Assembly: GCA_016872535.1 (NCBI GenBank)
Contig: VGZQ01000008.1
Span: 1-50,810 of the forward strand
From: Rhodospirillales bacterium
Lineage (GTDB): Bacteria > Pseudomonadota > Alphaproteobacteria > Rhodospirillales > 2-12-FULL-67-15
DNA length: 50,810 nucleotides
Direction of reading: 5' to 3'
Every line of letters begins with the position of its first letter. Position 1 is the first letter of the stretch. The position numbers were made by a program, and so were the translations under genes. The notes below the pieces were generated by a model, which saw nothing but the letters and a program-made list of their open reading frames with translations, did not search any database and had not been told where the DNA came from. Below, in pieces: positions 42,641 through 50,003 of this stretch.

Positions 42641-43992
42641 CAGCGGGGGATGGTCGATTTTTTCAAATAATCGATCAACTGGCGCAACTGCTCCGCGTTG
42701 GTGATCCGCTGTACCGGCATCTTGGTCCCCGGCAGCATCACGTCGGGCCCGTCGTCGAACAGGCGGAACAGGGTCGCCTCGTCCCAGACGAAGGTTCCCT
42801 TTTCGAGGGCGGCGGAATAGCGGTAATCGTCGACCGAGCCCACTTTCCGGCCGAACAACCCGGCGAGATGCGGACCCGATTTATTCGCGCCGTCCGCGGT
42901 CAGGGAATGGCAGCGAGCACACTTGGGAAACAGCTTGGCGCCCGGATGCGGATCGGTAAGCCACGGTTGCGCTTCGTCCGGGGTTTCGGCGGCCAAGCCG
43001 ATCCGGTCACCGGTCTCCAGATGCCACACGCGGGCGCTGCCGTCGGAAGCGGCGGTGACGACAAAGCGGCCGTCGGGCGACGGGGCCACTCCCCAAATCT
43101 GACTGTCGTGCGCCTTGATTTCGCGTTCTACTTTTCCGTCGGCGAGCGCGAAGATGGTTACGATCCCGTCGCGTCCCGCCGATGCCGCCCGCCGCCCGTC
43201 GGGAAGAAACGCAACCGCGTACACCTGAACCTCGTGATGGCGAAAAGCGGCGATTTCAGACCCTTGCTCCGCATCCCACAGGCGCACGGTCCGATCGATT
43301 CCGGCCGACAACAGCCGTTTTCCGTCCGGCGAAACCGCAAGGTGGGTGACCCCACGTTCGTGGCCGGAGAACTTGCCCTTGAGCTCGCCGCTAGCCCGAT
43401 CCCAAAGCCACAAAAATCCGTCGTGGCCGGCGGCAGCGATGCGCGAGCCGCCGGCGGCAAAGACGACCGCGTTCATCGGTTCCGTGGTCGTCAGAACGGC
43501 TCCCGCACGGCCGTCGCGGGCGTCCCAAAGCCGCACGGTGCGATCCCAACCGGCGGTGGCGATCCAGCGCCCGTCGCGCGACACGGCAACACCCATGGTC
43601 TTGTGCCGATGGCCCTCGAACCGAAACGCCGGCTTGCCGGTGGCGAGATTCCAAACGATCGCGCCGTCGTCGCTCGCGCTGACCGCGCGCCCGGCATCGA
43701 CAAAGGCGATTGCATTGACGGGACCGGCGTGCCCATCGAGCACCAGCAATTCCGACTGTTCGCCGAAATCCCAAAGCCTCGCCGAGTAATCGAAGCTGCC
43801 GGTGGCAATCCGCCGTCCATCCGGTGAAACCGCGACCGCGCGCACGATTCCGCCGTGTCCAACCAAATCGGCACGGACAGCCGAGGTCGGCACGAGCGAC
43901 GCGATCAGGAAAACGGCCCCCCAAAGCGCACTCGTGGCAACGCGTGTCGCGACGCGTGTCGGTTTCGCCGCCGTTCGGAATTCACTACCCAT
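42640..43992 (-). CDS. WD40 repeat beta-propeller fused to a class I cytochrome c
   Basis: A 450-residue exported protein. A hydrophobic signal segment (GAVFLIASLVPTSAVRA) is followed by seven WD40 repeats, with GH and WD dipeptides in order (for example SPDGRRIATGSFDYSARLWD and SPDGKRLLSAGIDRTVRLWD). A C-terminal cytochrome c domain of about 100 residues has haem motif CARCH (C358, C361, H362) and distal Met 425 in PGTKM. It should be a periplasmic electron carrier with a protein-interaction platform. ATG at 43992 is preferred over a GTG seven codons upstream. The partner oxidoreductase is not adjacent. It is divergent, across 0.45 kb, from an ArsR-type regulator. Confidence 0.9.
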   Translation of the reverse strand: MGSEFRTAAKPTRVATRVATSALWGAVFLIASLVPTSAVRADLVGHGGIVRAVAVSPDGRRIATGSFDYSARLWDFGEQSELLVLDGHAGPVNAIAFVDAGRAVSASDDGAIVWNLATGKPAFRFEGHRHKTMGVAVSRDGRWIATAGWDRTVRLWDARDGRAGAVLTTTEPMNAVVFAAGGSRIAAAGHDGFLWLWDRASGELKGKFSGHERGVTHLAVSPDGKRLLSAGIDRTVRLWDAEQGSEIAAFRHHEVQVYAVAFLPDGRRAASAGRDGIVTIFALADGKVEREIKAHDSQIWGVAPSPDGRFVVTAASDGSARVWHLETGDRIGLAAETPDEAQPWLTDPHPGAKLFPKCARCHSLTADGANKSGPHLAGLFGRKVGSVDDYRYSAALEKGTFVWDEATLFRLFDDGPDVMLPGTKMPVQRITNAEQLRQLIDYLKKSTIPR

Positions 43993-44105
43993 GACCGGAA
44001 TATCGCCGCTCACCCTTCATCTGCACAGACCCCTTTTCCGAGCTGCAATCGCGCCGCGGATATCGCATGCTGCCGCGAAAGAACCCCGGCGATTCTGGAA
44101 AACGT

Positions 44106-44138
44106 AATATTGCGATGCAGCATGAATATTGCGGTGCA
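44106..44138. repeat. Tandem direct repeat AATATTGCGRTGCA
   Basis: Two 14-base copies (44106-44119 and 44125-44138) differing at one base, with a 19-base period (close to two helical turns). It lies about 115-145 bases upstream of the cytochrome start. A likely protein-binding site. Confidence 0.5.
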
Positions 44139-44300
44139 TTATTGTCCACCGGGATATTGTGTTTTTCCATCCACCTTGGTCGTCTAGATGAAAATGGCAC
44201 ACGCCCGCAAAAACGGATTATTTTTCACGTGCTTTCAATATGTTTTCGATTAGACCCACTCGAGCAAAAATCATATCTGCTAATAAAGCGGCAAATCCGG

Positions 44301-44340
44301 AAATCATTGGTTATGGCGGTGCACCATAACTTGATGATTT
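44301..44340. promoter_or_regulatory. Large imperfect dyad upstream of the ArsR-type gene
   Basis: AAATCAT (44301-44307) pairs with ATGATTT (44334-44340), and GTTATGG (44310-44316) pairs with CCATAAC (44324-44330), around a seven-base centre. Internal mismatches are two against three bases. It lies 120 bases before the regulator start. It could be the autoregulatory operator; a T-run after it also allows a terminator or attenuator reading. Confidence 0.45.
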
Positions 44341-44461
44341 TTCTATGGTATATGACTTTCATGTTTATTAGTTTGAGTTGATGGAAATGCGGTGTGCTCG
44401 CCCTCAGGCGCGAACACATCGACGTACACAAATCACATAGAGCGAATCCAAAGGGCCCTCC

Positions 44462-44839
44462 ATGGACACCACGCCGACCGCCCCTGCCAAGCTGCATGCA
44501 ATCCAATCCAATGCCCGCCGCGCCAGCGAGCTGCTCAAGGCCATGAGCAACCAACACCGCCTGATGATCTTGTGCCAACTGGTTCCGGGTGAAAAAAGCG
44601 TCGGCGAACTCGAACGCATCATCGGCCTCAGCCAATCGGCCTTGTCGCAGCATCTAGCCCGGCTTCGCCGCGACAACATGGTCAAGACTCGGCGCGTCGC
44701 GCAAACGATCTATTATTCGCTCAACGGCGAAGAGGCGAGCGCGGTGATCGAAACCCTCTACGGACTTTATTGCGGCTCGGCCGCCACCCTGACGATCGAA
44801 AACCCGAACGAAGCGCCGCGCACGGTCACGATGCGCTGA
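44462..44839 (+). CDS. ArsR-family winged-helix regulator, SqrR/BigR-like persulfide sensor candidate
   Basis: A 125-residue repressor-type protein. LKAMSNQHRLMILCQL, then SVGELERIIGLSQSALSQHLARL is the winged helix-turn-helix, and KTRRVAQTIYYSLN the wing. It lacks the ELCVCDL metal site of ArsR. Cys 38 (in LMILCQL) and Cys 104 (in GLYCGS) are the only cysteines. They are 66 residues apart, the same separation as the reactive Cys41/Cys107 pair of SqrR. I infer a sensor of reactive sulfur species. It ends exactly where the convergent metallo-hydrolase gene ends. The likely target is itself and possibly the divergent WD40-cytochrome gene. Confidence 0.85.
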   Translation: MDTTPTAPAKLHAIQSNARRASELLKAMSNQHRLMILCQLVPGEKSVGELERIIGLSQSALSQHLARLRRDNMVKTRRVAQTIYYSLNGEEASAVIETLYGLYCGSAATLTIENPNEAPRTVTMR

Positions 44840-45883
44840 TCAGAACGGATTCGCCGCTTGGCGGAACACGCGGACCCCGTCCGCGCGCGATTCGCGCGTC
44901 AACGCCCCCTCGCTTGCCAGCCAATGAACGTGGGCCAGCGCCTCGCCGATGGCGAACATCAGTTGGTGCGAGTCGAGTTCCCGCGCAAACAGATTTCGCA
45001 GAACGTCCGTCCCGCTCGCGGGGGCCGCGCACGCGTCCCAGGTGCGCTGGAGGCGCGAGCGATGGTGGTCCGCCAGTTCGTCTAATCGCCAAGCCAAGCC
45101 CCGAAACGGCCGGTCGTGACTCGGCAAAACGAGAATGTCGTCGGGGAGCCCGCGAAACTTCCCGAGCGATTCGAGATAGAGGGCAAGCGGATTGGCGTCC
45201 GGCTCGTGCGGCCATACCGCGATGTTGGGGCTGATCCGCGGCAAAATCTGATCGCCGGAAATCAGCACCTTGAGTTCGCCGCACCATAGGCATGCATGCT
45301 CGGGCGAATGGCCGAGGCCGACGATTACGCGCCAACCTCGCCCGCCGACCACGATCGTCTCGCCTTCACGGTAGTGGCGGATCGCGAGCGGAATCGGTGA
45401 TACCGATTGGGCATAGCGGCCGCGCCGGCTGTTCGCCGCCGCGAGTTGCGCGGCATCGAATCCCGCGACGCGGTAAAATTCGACTGCGGCGGCGTGCGTC
45501 GCATCAGTCTGATCGAGAGTCAGCATGCGCGCAAAGGCCCACTCCGCGAGCGGCATCCACACTTCGGCTCCGGTGCGTTCGCGGAGCCACCCCGCCAAGC
45601 CGACGTGATCGGGATGAAAATGGGTAACGATGACCCGTTTCAGGGGCTTGCCGGCGAGGCGCGTGGCGAAAATGCGTTCCCAAGCGTCCCGGACTTCGGG
45701 CCGGGCAATGCCGGTGTCCACCGCCGTCCAGCCGTCGCCGTCTTCCAACAGCCAAAGATTGATGTGGTCGAGCTTGAAGGGCAGCGGCATCCGATGCCAA
45801 TGAACGCCGGGCGCGACTTCACGCGTTTCCGCGGTCGCGGGAACGCCTTCGAACGCATAACGGCTCAAATGAGTATCGGGCAT
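44840..45883 (-). CDS. Metallo-beta-lactamase-fold hydrolase
   Basis: A 347-residue protein with the zinc-binding motif THFHPDHVGLAGW (H-x-H-x-D-H), a further His in GLGHSPEHA and Asp in LISGDQILP. A C-terminal helical region after residue 255 resembles the winged-helix tail of LACTB2/ribonuclease-like members. Typical substrates are thioesters or RNA. It is longer than the persulfide dioxygenases that often accompany BigR, and I see no ETHE1-specific motif. It is convergent with the SqrR-like gene with no space between stops. ATG at 45883. Confidence 0.88.
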   Translation of the reverse strand: MPDTHLSRYAFEGVPATAETREVAPGVHWHRMPLPFKLDHINLWLLEDGDGWTAVDTGIARPEVRDAWERIFATRLAGKPLKRVIVTHFHPDHVGLAGWLRERTGAEVWMPLAEWAFARMLTLDQTDATHAAAVEFYRVAGFDAAQLAAANSRRGRYAQSVSPIPLAIRHYREGETIVVGGRGWRVIVGLGHSPEHACLWCGELKVLISGDQILPRISPNIAVWPHEPDANPLALYLESLGKFRGLPDDILVLPSHDRPFRGLAWRLDELADHHRSRLQRTWDACAAPASGTDVLRNLFARELDSHQLMFAIGEALAHVHWLASEGALTRESRADGVRVFRQAANPF

Positions 45884-45956
45884 GGATCCGGCGCGCCGTA
45901 ATAAAGCGGCGGGTCACCATAGAAAAGCCCAACCTAGGGGACAACCCTAAAGAACG

Positions 45957-46715
45957 TCAGTTCGCCTTGCCGCCGGTCGGGATCGGACGCTCCTGGGTCA
46001 CGATCCATCGCAATTCCTCCTTGATCATGTCGAGGTGCCGCGACGGTTCCGCCTTGAGCACCGCGCCGATAATCCCGAGCCGGACCGTATTCGGCATGCG
46101 TTGGAAATTTTCGAGCAGCAGGAACTTGATGCTCGGACGAATGTTGGGCGACAGCAGCAGGCTCAGCACCAGTTTCTTGCGTATTTCGTTGCGCAGATTG
46201 CCCGCTTCGGTCAGGTCGAAGAACTCGCGCACGAACTGGCGCGGCGCGATCGATCCCTCGAGCAGCGATTGAAGATTCTGGCGCAACGCCAGGGTAAATT
46301 CCTCCCGGGTGTTGATGATGACACGGGACGCCTGGCGGCGCACCTCGGCGATCATTTCCGGGCTGAAGGCATTGGCGGTGATCATTTCCACGCATCGGCG
46401 CACGATGTCGTGGCGCGTCGATTCGCCCATCACCTGGAACAATCCGCCGATCAGGCGGCTCTTGGGCCCGAGCGGGCTCATGCGTGTCGCCGCGGCTAGC
46501 GCCATAGGCGCTTCCGGATCGCGGGTAGCGACCATCGCGAGCGGCAATGGATCGTCAAAATCGCGCAGATCGAGATTGTGGTTCATCAGATATTCGGGCA
46601 ACAGGATGCGCGCGCGTTCGCCCGGAACACAGAGCGGCTCGCCTTTGCGATAATCTTCCTTGATGCGCAGCGCGGCCTTGAGGCCGTCCTGGGTGATGCC
46701 GAGCGAAGACGCCAT
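45957..46715 (-). CDS. Conserved hypothetical helical protein
   Basis: A 252-residue protein that I do not recognise. It is predicted mainly helical and soluble, with many Arg/Glu/Leu and repeated REF/RQ segments (SLLEGSIAPRQFVREFFDL, NEIRKKLVLSLLLSPN). No signal peptide or obvious catalytic motif. ATG at 46715 is chosen for the AAGGGAA ribosome site; 21 further codons upstream are open but lack one. A CtrA-type box lies about 140 bases upstream, between it and the divergent ROK kinase gene. Confidence 0.75.
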   Translation of the reverse strand: MASSLGITQDGLKAALRIKEDYRKGEPLCVPGERARILLPEYLMNHNLDLRDFDDPLPLAMVATRDPEAPMALAAATRMSPLGPKSRLIGGLFQVMGESTRHDIVRRCVEMITANAFSPEMIAEVRRQASRVIINTREEFTLALRQNLQSLLEGSIAPRQFVREFFDLTEAGNLRNEIRKKLVLSLLLSPNIRPSIKFLLLENFQRMPNTVRLGIIGAVLKAEPSRHLDMIKEELRWIVTQERPIPTGGKAN

Positions 46716-46852
46716 GGTTTCATTCCCTTGCGCTTGTGCCACCGTTGTTCGGTCGGCGGGGCGTGTTGCGCGCGTCATGGTCTTCGGTACCGTCGCCAGA
46801 GATTGCCCGTAAACGACCCGACGCTTTCGGGCTCATTAGGGCCGAAACGTCG

Positions 46853-46867
46853 TTAACAATGGTTTAA
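46853..46867. promoter_or_regulatory. CtrA-type box TTAA-N7-TTAA
   Basis: TTAA (46853-46856), seven bases, TTAA (46864-46867), matching the full-length CtrA consensus. It lies in the 223-base gap between the divergent hypothetical and ROK genes, 72 bases before the ROK start. Confidence 0.5.
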
Positions 46868-46938
46868 TGACGGGCCGACCGAAGGTAAACTAGATTTTGC
46901 GGACAGATCGAACTGGGCCACTATATCCTGCAGAAACC

Positions 46939-47844
46939 ATGACCCTCCGCATCGGCATAGACCTTGGCGGAACCAAAATCGAGGGAATCGCCCTGAGCGC
47001 CGAAGGCCGGGAACTGGCCCGGTGCCGGGTCCCGACTCCGGCTGCCGATTACGCCGGGATCGTCCGCGCTATCGCCGAGATGATCCGGGGTCTCGAGCGC
47101 GATGCCGGCGGTGACTCATCGTTCGTCGGCGTCGGAATTCCGGGCGCCGTTTCGCCCGCCACCGGCTTGATCAAGAACGCCAACTCCACGTGTTTGATCG
47201 GCCACGCCCTTGACGCCGACATCGCCCGCGCCACGGGCCGGCGGGTTCGGCTGACCAACGATGCCAATTGCTTCATCGTTTCGGAAGCCGCCGACGGCGC
47301 GGCGGCGGGTGCGCGGGTTGCGTTCGGCGTGATTCTCGGCACCGGGGTCGGCGGCGGCATCGCCATCGACGGCCGCGCCTGGGGCGGCCCCAACGCCATC
47401 GCCGGCGAATGGGGGCACAATCCCCTGCCGTGGCCCGAACCGGAGGAATTGCCCGGATCACGTTGCTACTGCGGCAAGCACGGGTGTATCGAAACATTCC
47501 TTTCGGGACCGGGATTGGCCCGCGATCACACCTTCCATACCGGCGAAACATTGACGGCCGAGGCGATCGTCGCCCGCGCCGCCGACGGCGATCCGCAGGC
47601 CGAGGCAACGCTCGTCCGCCACGAACAACGACTCGCCCGGGCGCTCGCGACCGTCATCAACATGCTCGATCCGGAGGTGATCGTCCTCGGCGGCGGCCTC
47701 TCGTCCATCACCCGCTTTTACGAGAACGTGCCGCGCCTATGGCAACGATGGGTGTTCTCCGACCAGGCCGACACTCCCCTCCGCCAAAGCCGCCACGGCC
47801 CCGCCAGCGGCGTGCGCGGCGCCGCGTGGCTATGGCCGATTTAG
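46939..47844 (+). CDS. ROK-family sugar kinase
   Basis: A 301-residue kinase of the NagK/Mak type phosphorylating a hexose or N-acetylhexosamine. The ATP-binding start is IGIDLGGTKIEG. The catalytic Asp is in LTNDANCF. The substrate/zinc signature runs from GEWGHNPLPW to CYCGKHGCIETFLSG, with the three Cys zinc ligands. A second phosphate motif is IVLGGGLSS. ATG at 46939 lacks a clear ribosome site but matches the family start exactly. A weak AT hairpin overlaps its stop. The specific sugar is undetermined (N-acetylglucosamine or fructose are the usual possibilities). Confidence 0.92.
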   Translation: MTLRIGIDLGGTKIEGIALSAEGRELARCRVPTPAADYAGIVRAIAEMIRGLERDAGGDSSFVGVGIPGAVSPATGLIKNANSTCLIGHALDADIARATGRRVRLTNDANCFIVSEAADGAAAGARVAFGVILGTGVGGGIAIDGRAWGGPNAIAGEWGHNPLPWPEPEELPGSRCYCGKHGCIETFLSGPGLARDHTFHTGETLTAEAIVARAADGDPQAEATLVRHEQRLARALATVINMLDPEVIVLGGGLSSITRFYENVPRLWQRWVFSDQADTPLRQSRHGPASGVRGAAWLWPI

Positions 47845-47972
47845 AAAAAATTAGAAATTTTTTTCATCAATTATTAGAAATTTCCGATGCCGTTATCTCC
47901 TTGGTCGCACGGCAACAATTTCCCGACTAGGCAATTATTGCCGGGAACAACGGGGGCCGGGGCCCGAAAATG

Positions 47973-47988
47973 TTAGTATTTCGTTAAC
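47973..47988. promoter_or_regulatory. CtrA-like box TTAG-N7-TTAAC
   Basis: TTAG, seven bases, TTAAC: eight of nine consensus positions. It lies 74 bases upstream of the small protein gene at 48062 that begins the GGDEF gene group. Confidence 0.4.
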
Positions 47989-48061
47989 CTCCCGTTGGCA
48001 CGCTCGTTGCTGTTCCTCGAAGGCGGAGCGATCCCCGCCACGGATGGAGGTACCGCAATCC

Positions 48062-48274
48062 ATGTCCCAAAACGAGCGCCATTTCGCCCCGGCATCCGAC
48101 CGGCCTTCACGGCCGACGTTCTCCGTTTCGCCCGAGCCGGGCGACGGGGACGCCGTCTATCGGGCCGTCACCGCCTTGCGCGCCGATCCGCAGTTGACGT
48201 CCTTTGCCCTTGCCCCGGATTTCTATCTCGCCGCCGCCAACCCCTTCCCGGGCGACGACGAGCCTTTGCGCTAA
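48062..48274 (+). CDS. Small hypothetical protein
   Basis: A 70-residue acidic protein rich in Pro, Asp and Ala. No motif is recognised. TGGAGG lies 11 bases before the ATG at 48062; an ATG at 48044 in the same frame has no ribosome site. The C-terminus (LAPDFYLAAANPFPGDDEPLR) looks folded or peptide-like rather than random. It ends 16 bases before the diguanylate cyclase gene, so the two are probably co-transcribed and the product may work with it. Confidence 0.6.
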   Translation: MSQNERHFAPASDRPSRPTFSVSPEPGDGDAVYRAVTALRADPQLTSFALAPDFYLAAANPFPGDDEPLR

Positions 48275-48290
48275 TCAAGGATCTACTACC

Positions 48291-49040
48291 GTGACCGTCC
48301 TGACCCTTCGCGCTTCCGCCGCCGTTGCCGCCAACGACACCAAGCCCGCGAACGAGCCGCCGTCCCTCGCCGCCAGCATCGAGCGGATCGCCGAAGCCCT
48401 GCGGGCGAACCCACCACGGGGCGCCGAGGCGGCACAGTCACCGGCGGTGCGCGCCGCGCTCGAAGGCGCGCTGGTCGCCGCTACGTCCGCGGATCAGCGT
48501 TTCGACGATCTCGTTCGTCGTCTCGATCAACTCGAATCGCTCGCCGTCACCGACCCCCTGACCGGCCTTCTCAACCGGCGCGGATTCGAGCGCGAGATGG
48601 AACGGGCGCTCGCCACCGCCCGCCGTCACCTCGACGTCGGCGTGCTCGTCTACATCGATCTCGACGGATTCAAGCCGATCAACGACACCCTCGGTCACGC
48701 TGCCGGCGACGAAGTCCTGAAGCGCGTGGCGCAGATCCTGGTCGAGAACGTCCGCGAATCCGATCGCGTCGCCCGCGTCGGCGGTGACGAGTTCGTAGTG
48801 CTGCTCACCCGTACCAATCGCGAGGGCGGGCTCGCCCGCGCCGAGACATTGAACGGCCTCGTCAACTGCGCGCTCGTCTCCTGGCAGGGGCGCCTGATCC
48901 CGATCCGCGCCAGCTTCGGCTTCCAGGCCTACGGCGGCGAAGACAGCGCCGACATCCTGCTCGCCCGCGCCGACGAGGCGATGTACACCGTCAAGAAGGT
49001 GCGCGGCGAGGCGCACGGGCGCAACCGCCGCCGCCTGTAG
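48291..49040 (+). CDS. Diguanylate cyclase (GGDEF domain)
   Basis: A 249-residue cytoplasmic enzyme making cyclic di-GMP from two GTP. The N-terminal 80 residues are Ala-rich and probably helical, with no recognised sensor domain and no membrane span. The GGDEF domain begins at DPLTGLLNRRGF. Active-site GGDEF is at residues 164-168. An allosteric inhibitory site R-x2-D (RESD, 155-158) stands exactly five residues before it, so product inhibition is expected. The start is GTG at 48291 after TCAAGGA. It is followed 21 bases later by an unknown gene. A CtrA-like box lies upstream of the group. Confidence 0.93.
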   Translation: MTVLTLRASAAVAANDTKPANEPPSLAASIERIAEALRANPPRGAEAAQSPAVRAALEGALVAATSADQRFDDLVRRLDQLESLAVTDPLTGLLNRRGFEREMERALATARRHLDVGVLVYIDLDGFKPINDTLGHAAGDEVLKRVAQILVENVRESDRVARVGGDEFVVLLTRTNREGGLARAETLNGLVNCALVSWQGRLIPIRASFGFQAYGGEDSADILLARADEAMYTVKKVRGEAHGRNRRRL

Positions 49041-49061
49041 TTCCCGGGCCAGGAGCGCATG

Positions 49062-49550
49062 ATGCTCCGAGCCATCGCATCCGCCGCGATTCCACCCGAA
49101 TCCGACTCCATCCTCGCACCGGCCCAAGCCCGCCGCGACTTGATCCCGCTTGCCGGGGCGCCACTGCCGGTTCCGGCGGCGCCGGACCTGGAGCCCACCC
49201 AACCCGAGCCGTCGAGGCCTGCGCGCGCGTTCGATCCCCGCGCGGCCAGCCCACGGGAAATGGCGAAACGCAGCCTCGATCTCTACGCCGAGGGCCTGCT
49301 CGAATGGGAGGACCAAGCCGCCCTCGCCTTCCAGTCGGAACTGCACCCCGATTACAACCGCACGGTCGGCGCGTTGCTGCAAACCAGGGCCGCGCCCGAC
49401 GAACCGCGCGACTTCGTTGCCGAATGGGAGCGCCGCCTCGTCTTCGAGCTGCGCTACAACCCCGAGAACGATCAATCGGTCGCCCGCACCCGGCGCATCC
49501 TGCGCGCGCTGCGCCGCGCCGCCGGGGAAGCGGACGACGTGTCGGTCTAG
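49062..49550 (+). CDS. Hypothetical protein with Pro-rich N-terminus
   Basis: A 162-residue protein. Residues 1-60 are Pro/Ala-rich and probably disordered. Residues 65-160 are charged and helical (SPREMAKRSLDLYAEGLLEW and DFVAEWERRLVFELRYNPEN). No family is recognised. AGGAG at 49051 suits the second ATG (49062) better than the first (49059). It is co-directional with the diguanylate cyclase gene 21 bases upstream and ends three bases before the holC stop on the other strand. Confidence 0.7.
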   Translation: MLRAIASAAIPPESDSILAPAQARRDLIPLAGAPLPVPAAPDLEPTQPEPSRPARAFDPRAASPREMAKRSLDLYAEGLLEWEDQAALAFQSELHPDYNRTVGALLQTRAAPDEPRDFVAEWERRLVFELRYNPENDQSVARTRRILRALRRAAGEADDVSV

Positions 49551-49553
49551 CGC

Positions 49554-50003
49554 CTAACCCTCGCGCATCCAGCTGCCCTGGTCGGTCTGGCGCCAGTAGG
49601 CGAGCACATGCCCCGCCTCCTTGTACGCCGTCCAGCGCACTCGCGCCTTCTCAACCGCGTCCGGATCATTGCCGTCGAATAGTTCAAAGCAGCGCTCGTA
49701 CTCCGCCACCCGCGCCGAGGTCGCGCCATCGGCAAGGAACAGAAATTGCGCCCCGTTCGGATTTTCATCCGCGCCGGTCAGCCACACCGGCTGATCGGCG
49801 GCGTTGCCGTCGGCGGCGCTGCCGTGCGGCAGCCACGATTCCGGATCGTACGTCCACAGCACCGAGTTGAGCGCCTCGATCCGCTCCGGCGCGCCGACCA
49901 TCACCACCGCCCGCTTGCCCGCCGCCAGGGTCTTGACGAGCAGCGCGGGCAAGGCCGCTTCCAGCGTCGACCGTTGCAGGTGATAGAAGGCGACCTCGGT
50001 CAT
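49554..50003 (-). CDS. holC: DNA polymerase III chi subunit
   Basis: A 149-residue clamp-loader accessory protein linking the polymerase to single-strand binding protein. The N-terminus [20 protein letters not shown], the segment [22 protein letters not shown] and the C-terminal [16 protein letters not shown] match the family. ATG at 50003 overlaps the pepA stop by four bases (ATGA), the usual pepA-holC order in proteobacteria. Confidence 0.92.
   Translation of the reverse strand: MTEVAFYHLQRSTLEAALPALLVKTLAAGKRAVVMVGAPERIEALNSVLWTYDPESWLPHGSAADGNAADQPVWLTGADENPNGAQFLFLADGATSARVAEYERCFELFDGNDPDAVEKARVRWTAYKEAGHVLAYWRQTDQGSWMREG

Larger units (their letters stand above)
44014..44461. other. 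Intergenic region with repeats between cytochrome and regulator genes
   Basis: About 450 bases without a credible gene, clearly AT-richer than its neighbours. It contains a tandem 14-base direct repeat (44106-44138) and a 40-base imperfect dyad (44301-44340). Both divergent promoters must lie here, but I could not place convincing -35/-10 pairs. Short open frames in it lack ribosome sites and codon character. Confidence 0.6.

Noticed and set aside
47844-47865. AT-rich hairpin overlapping the ROK kinase stop codon
   Set aside because: Seven A-T-dominated pairs are weak and the T-run forms the stem itself. It may aid termination but is not convincing.
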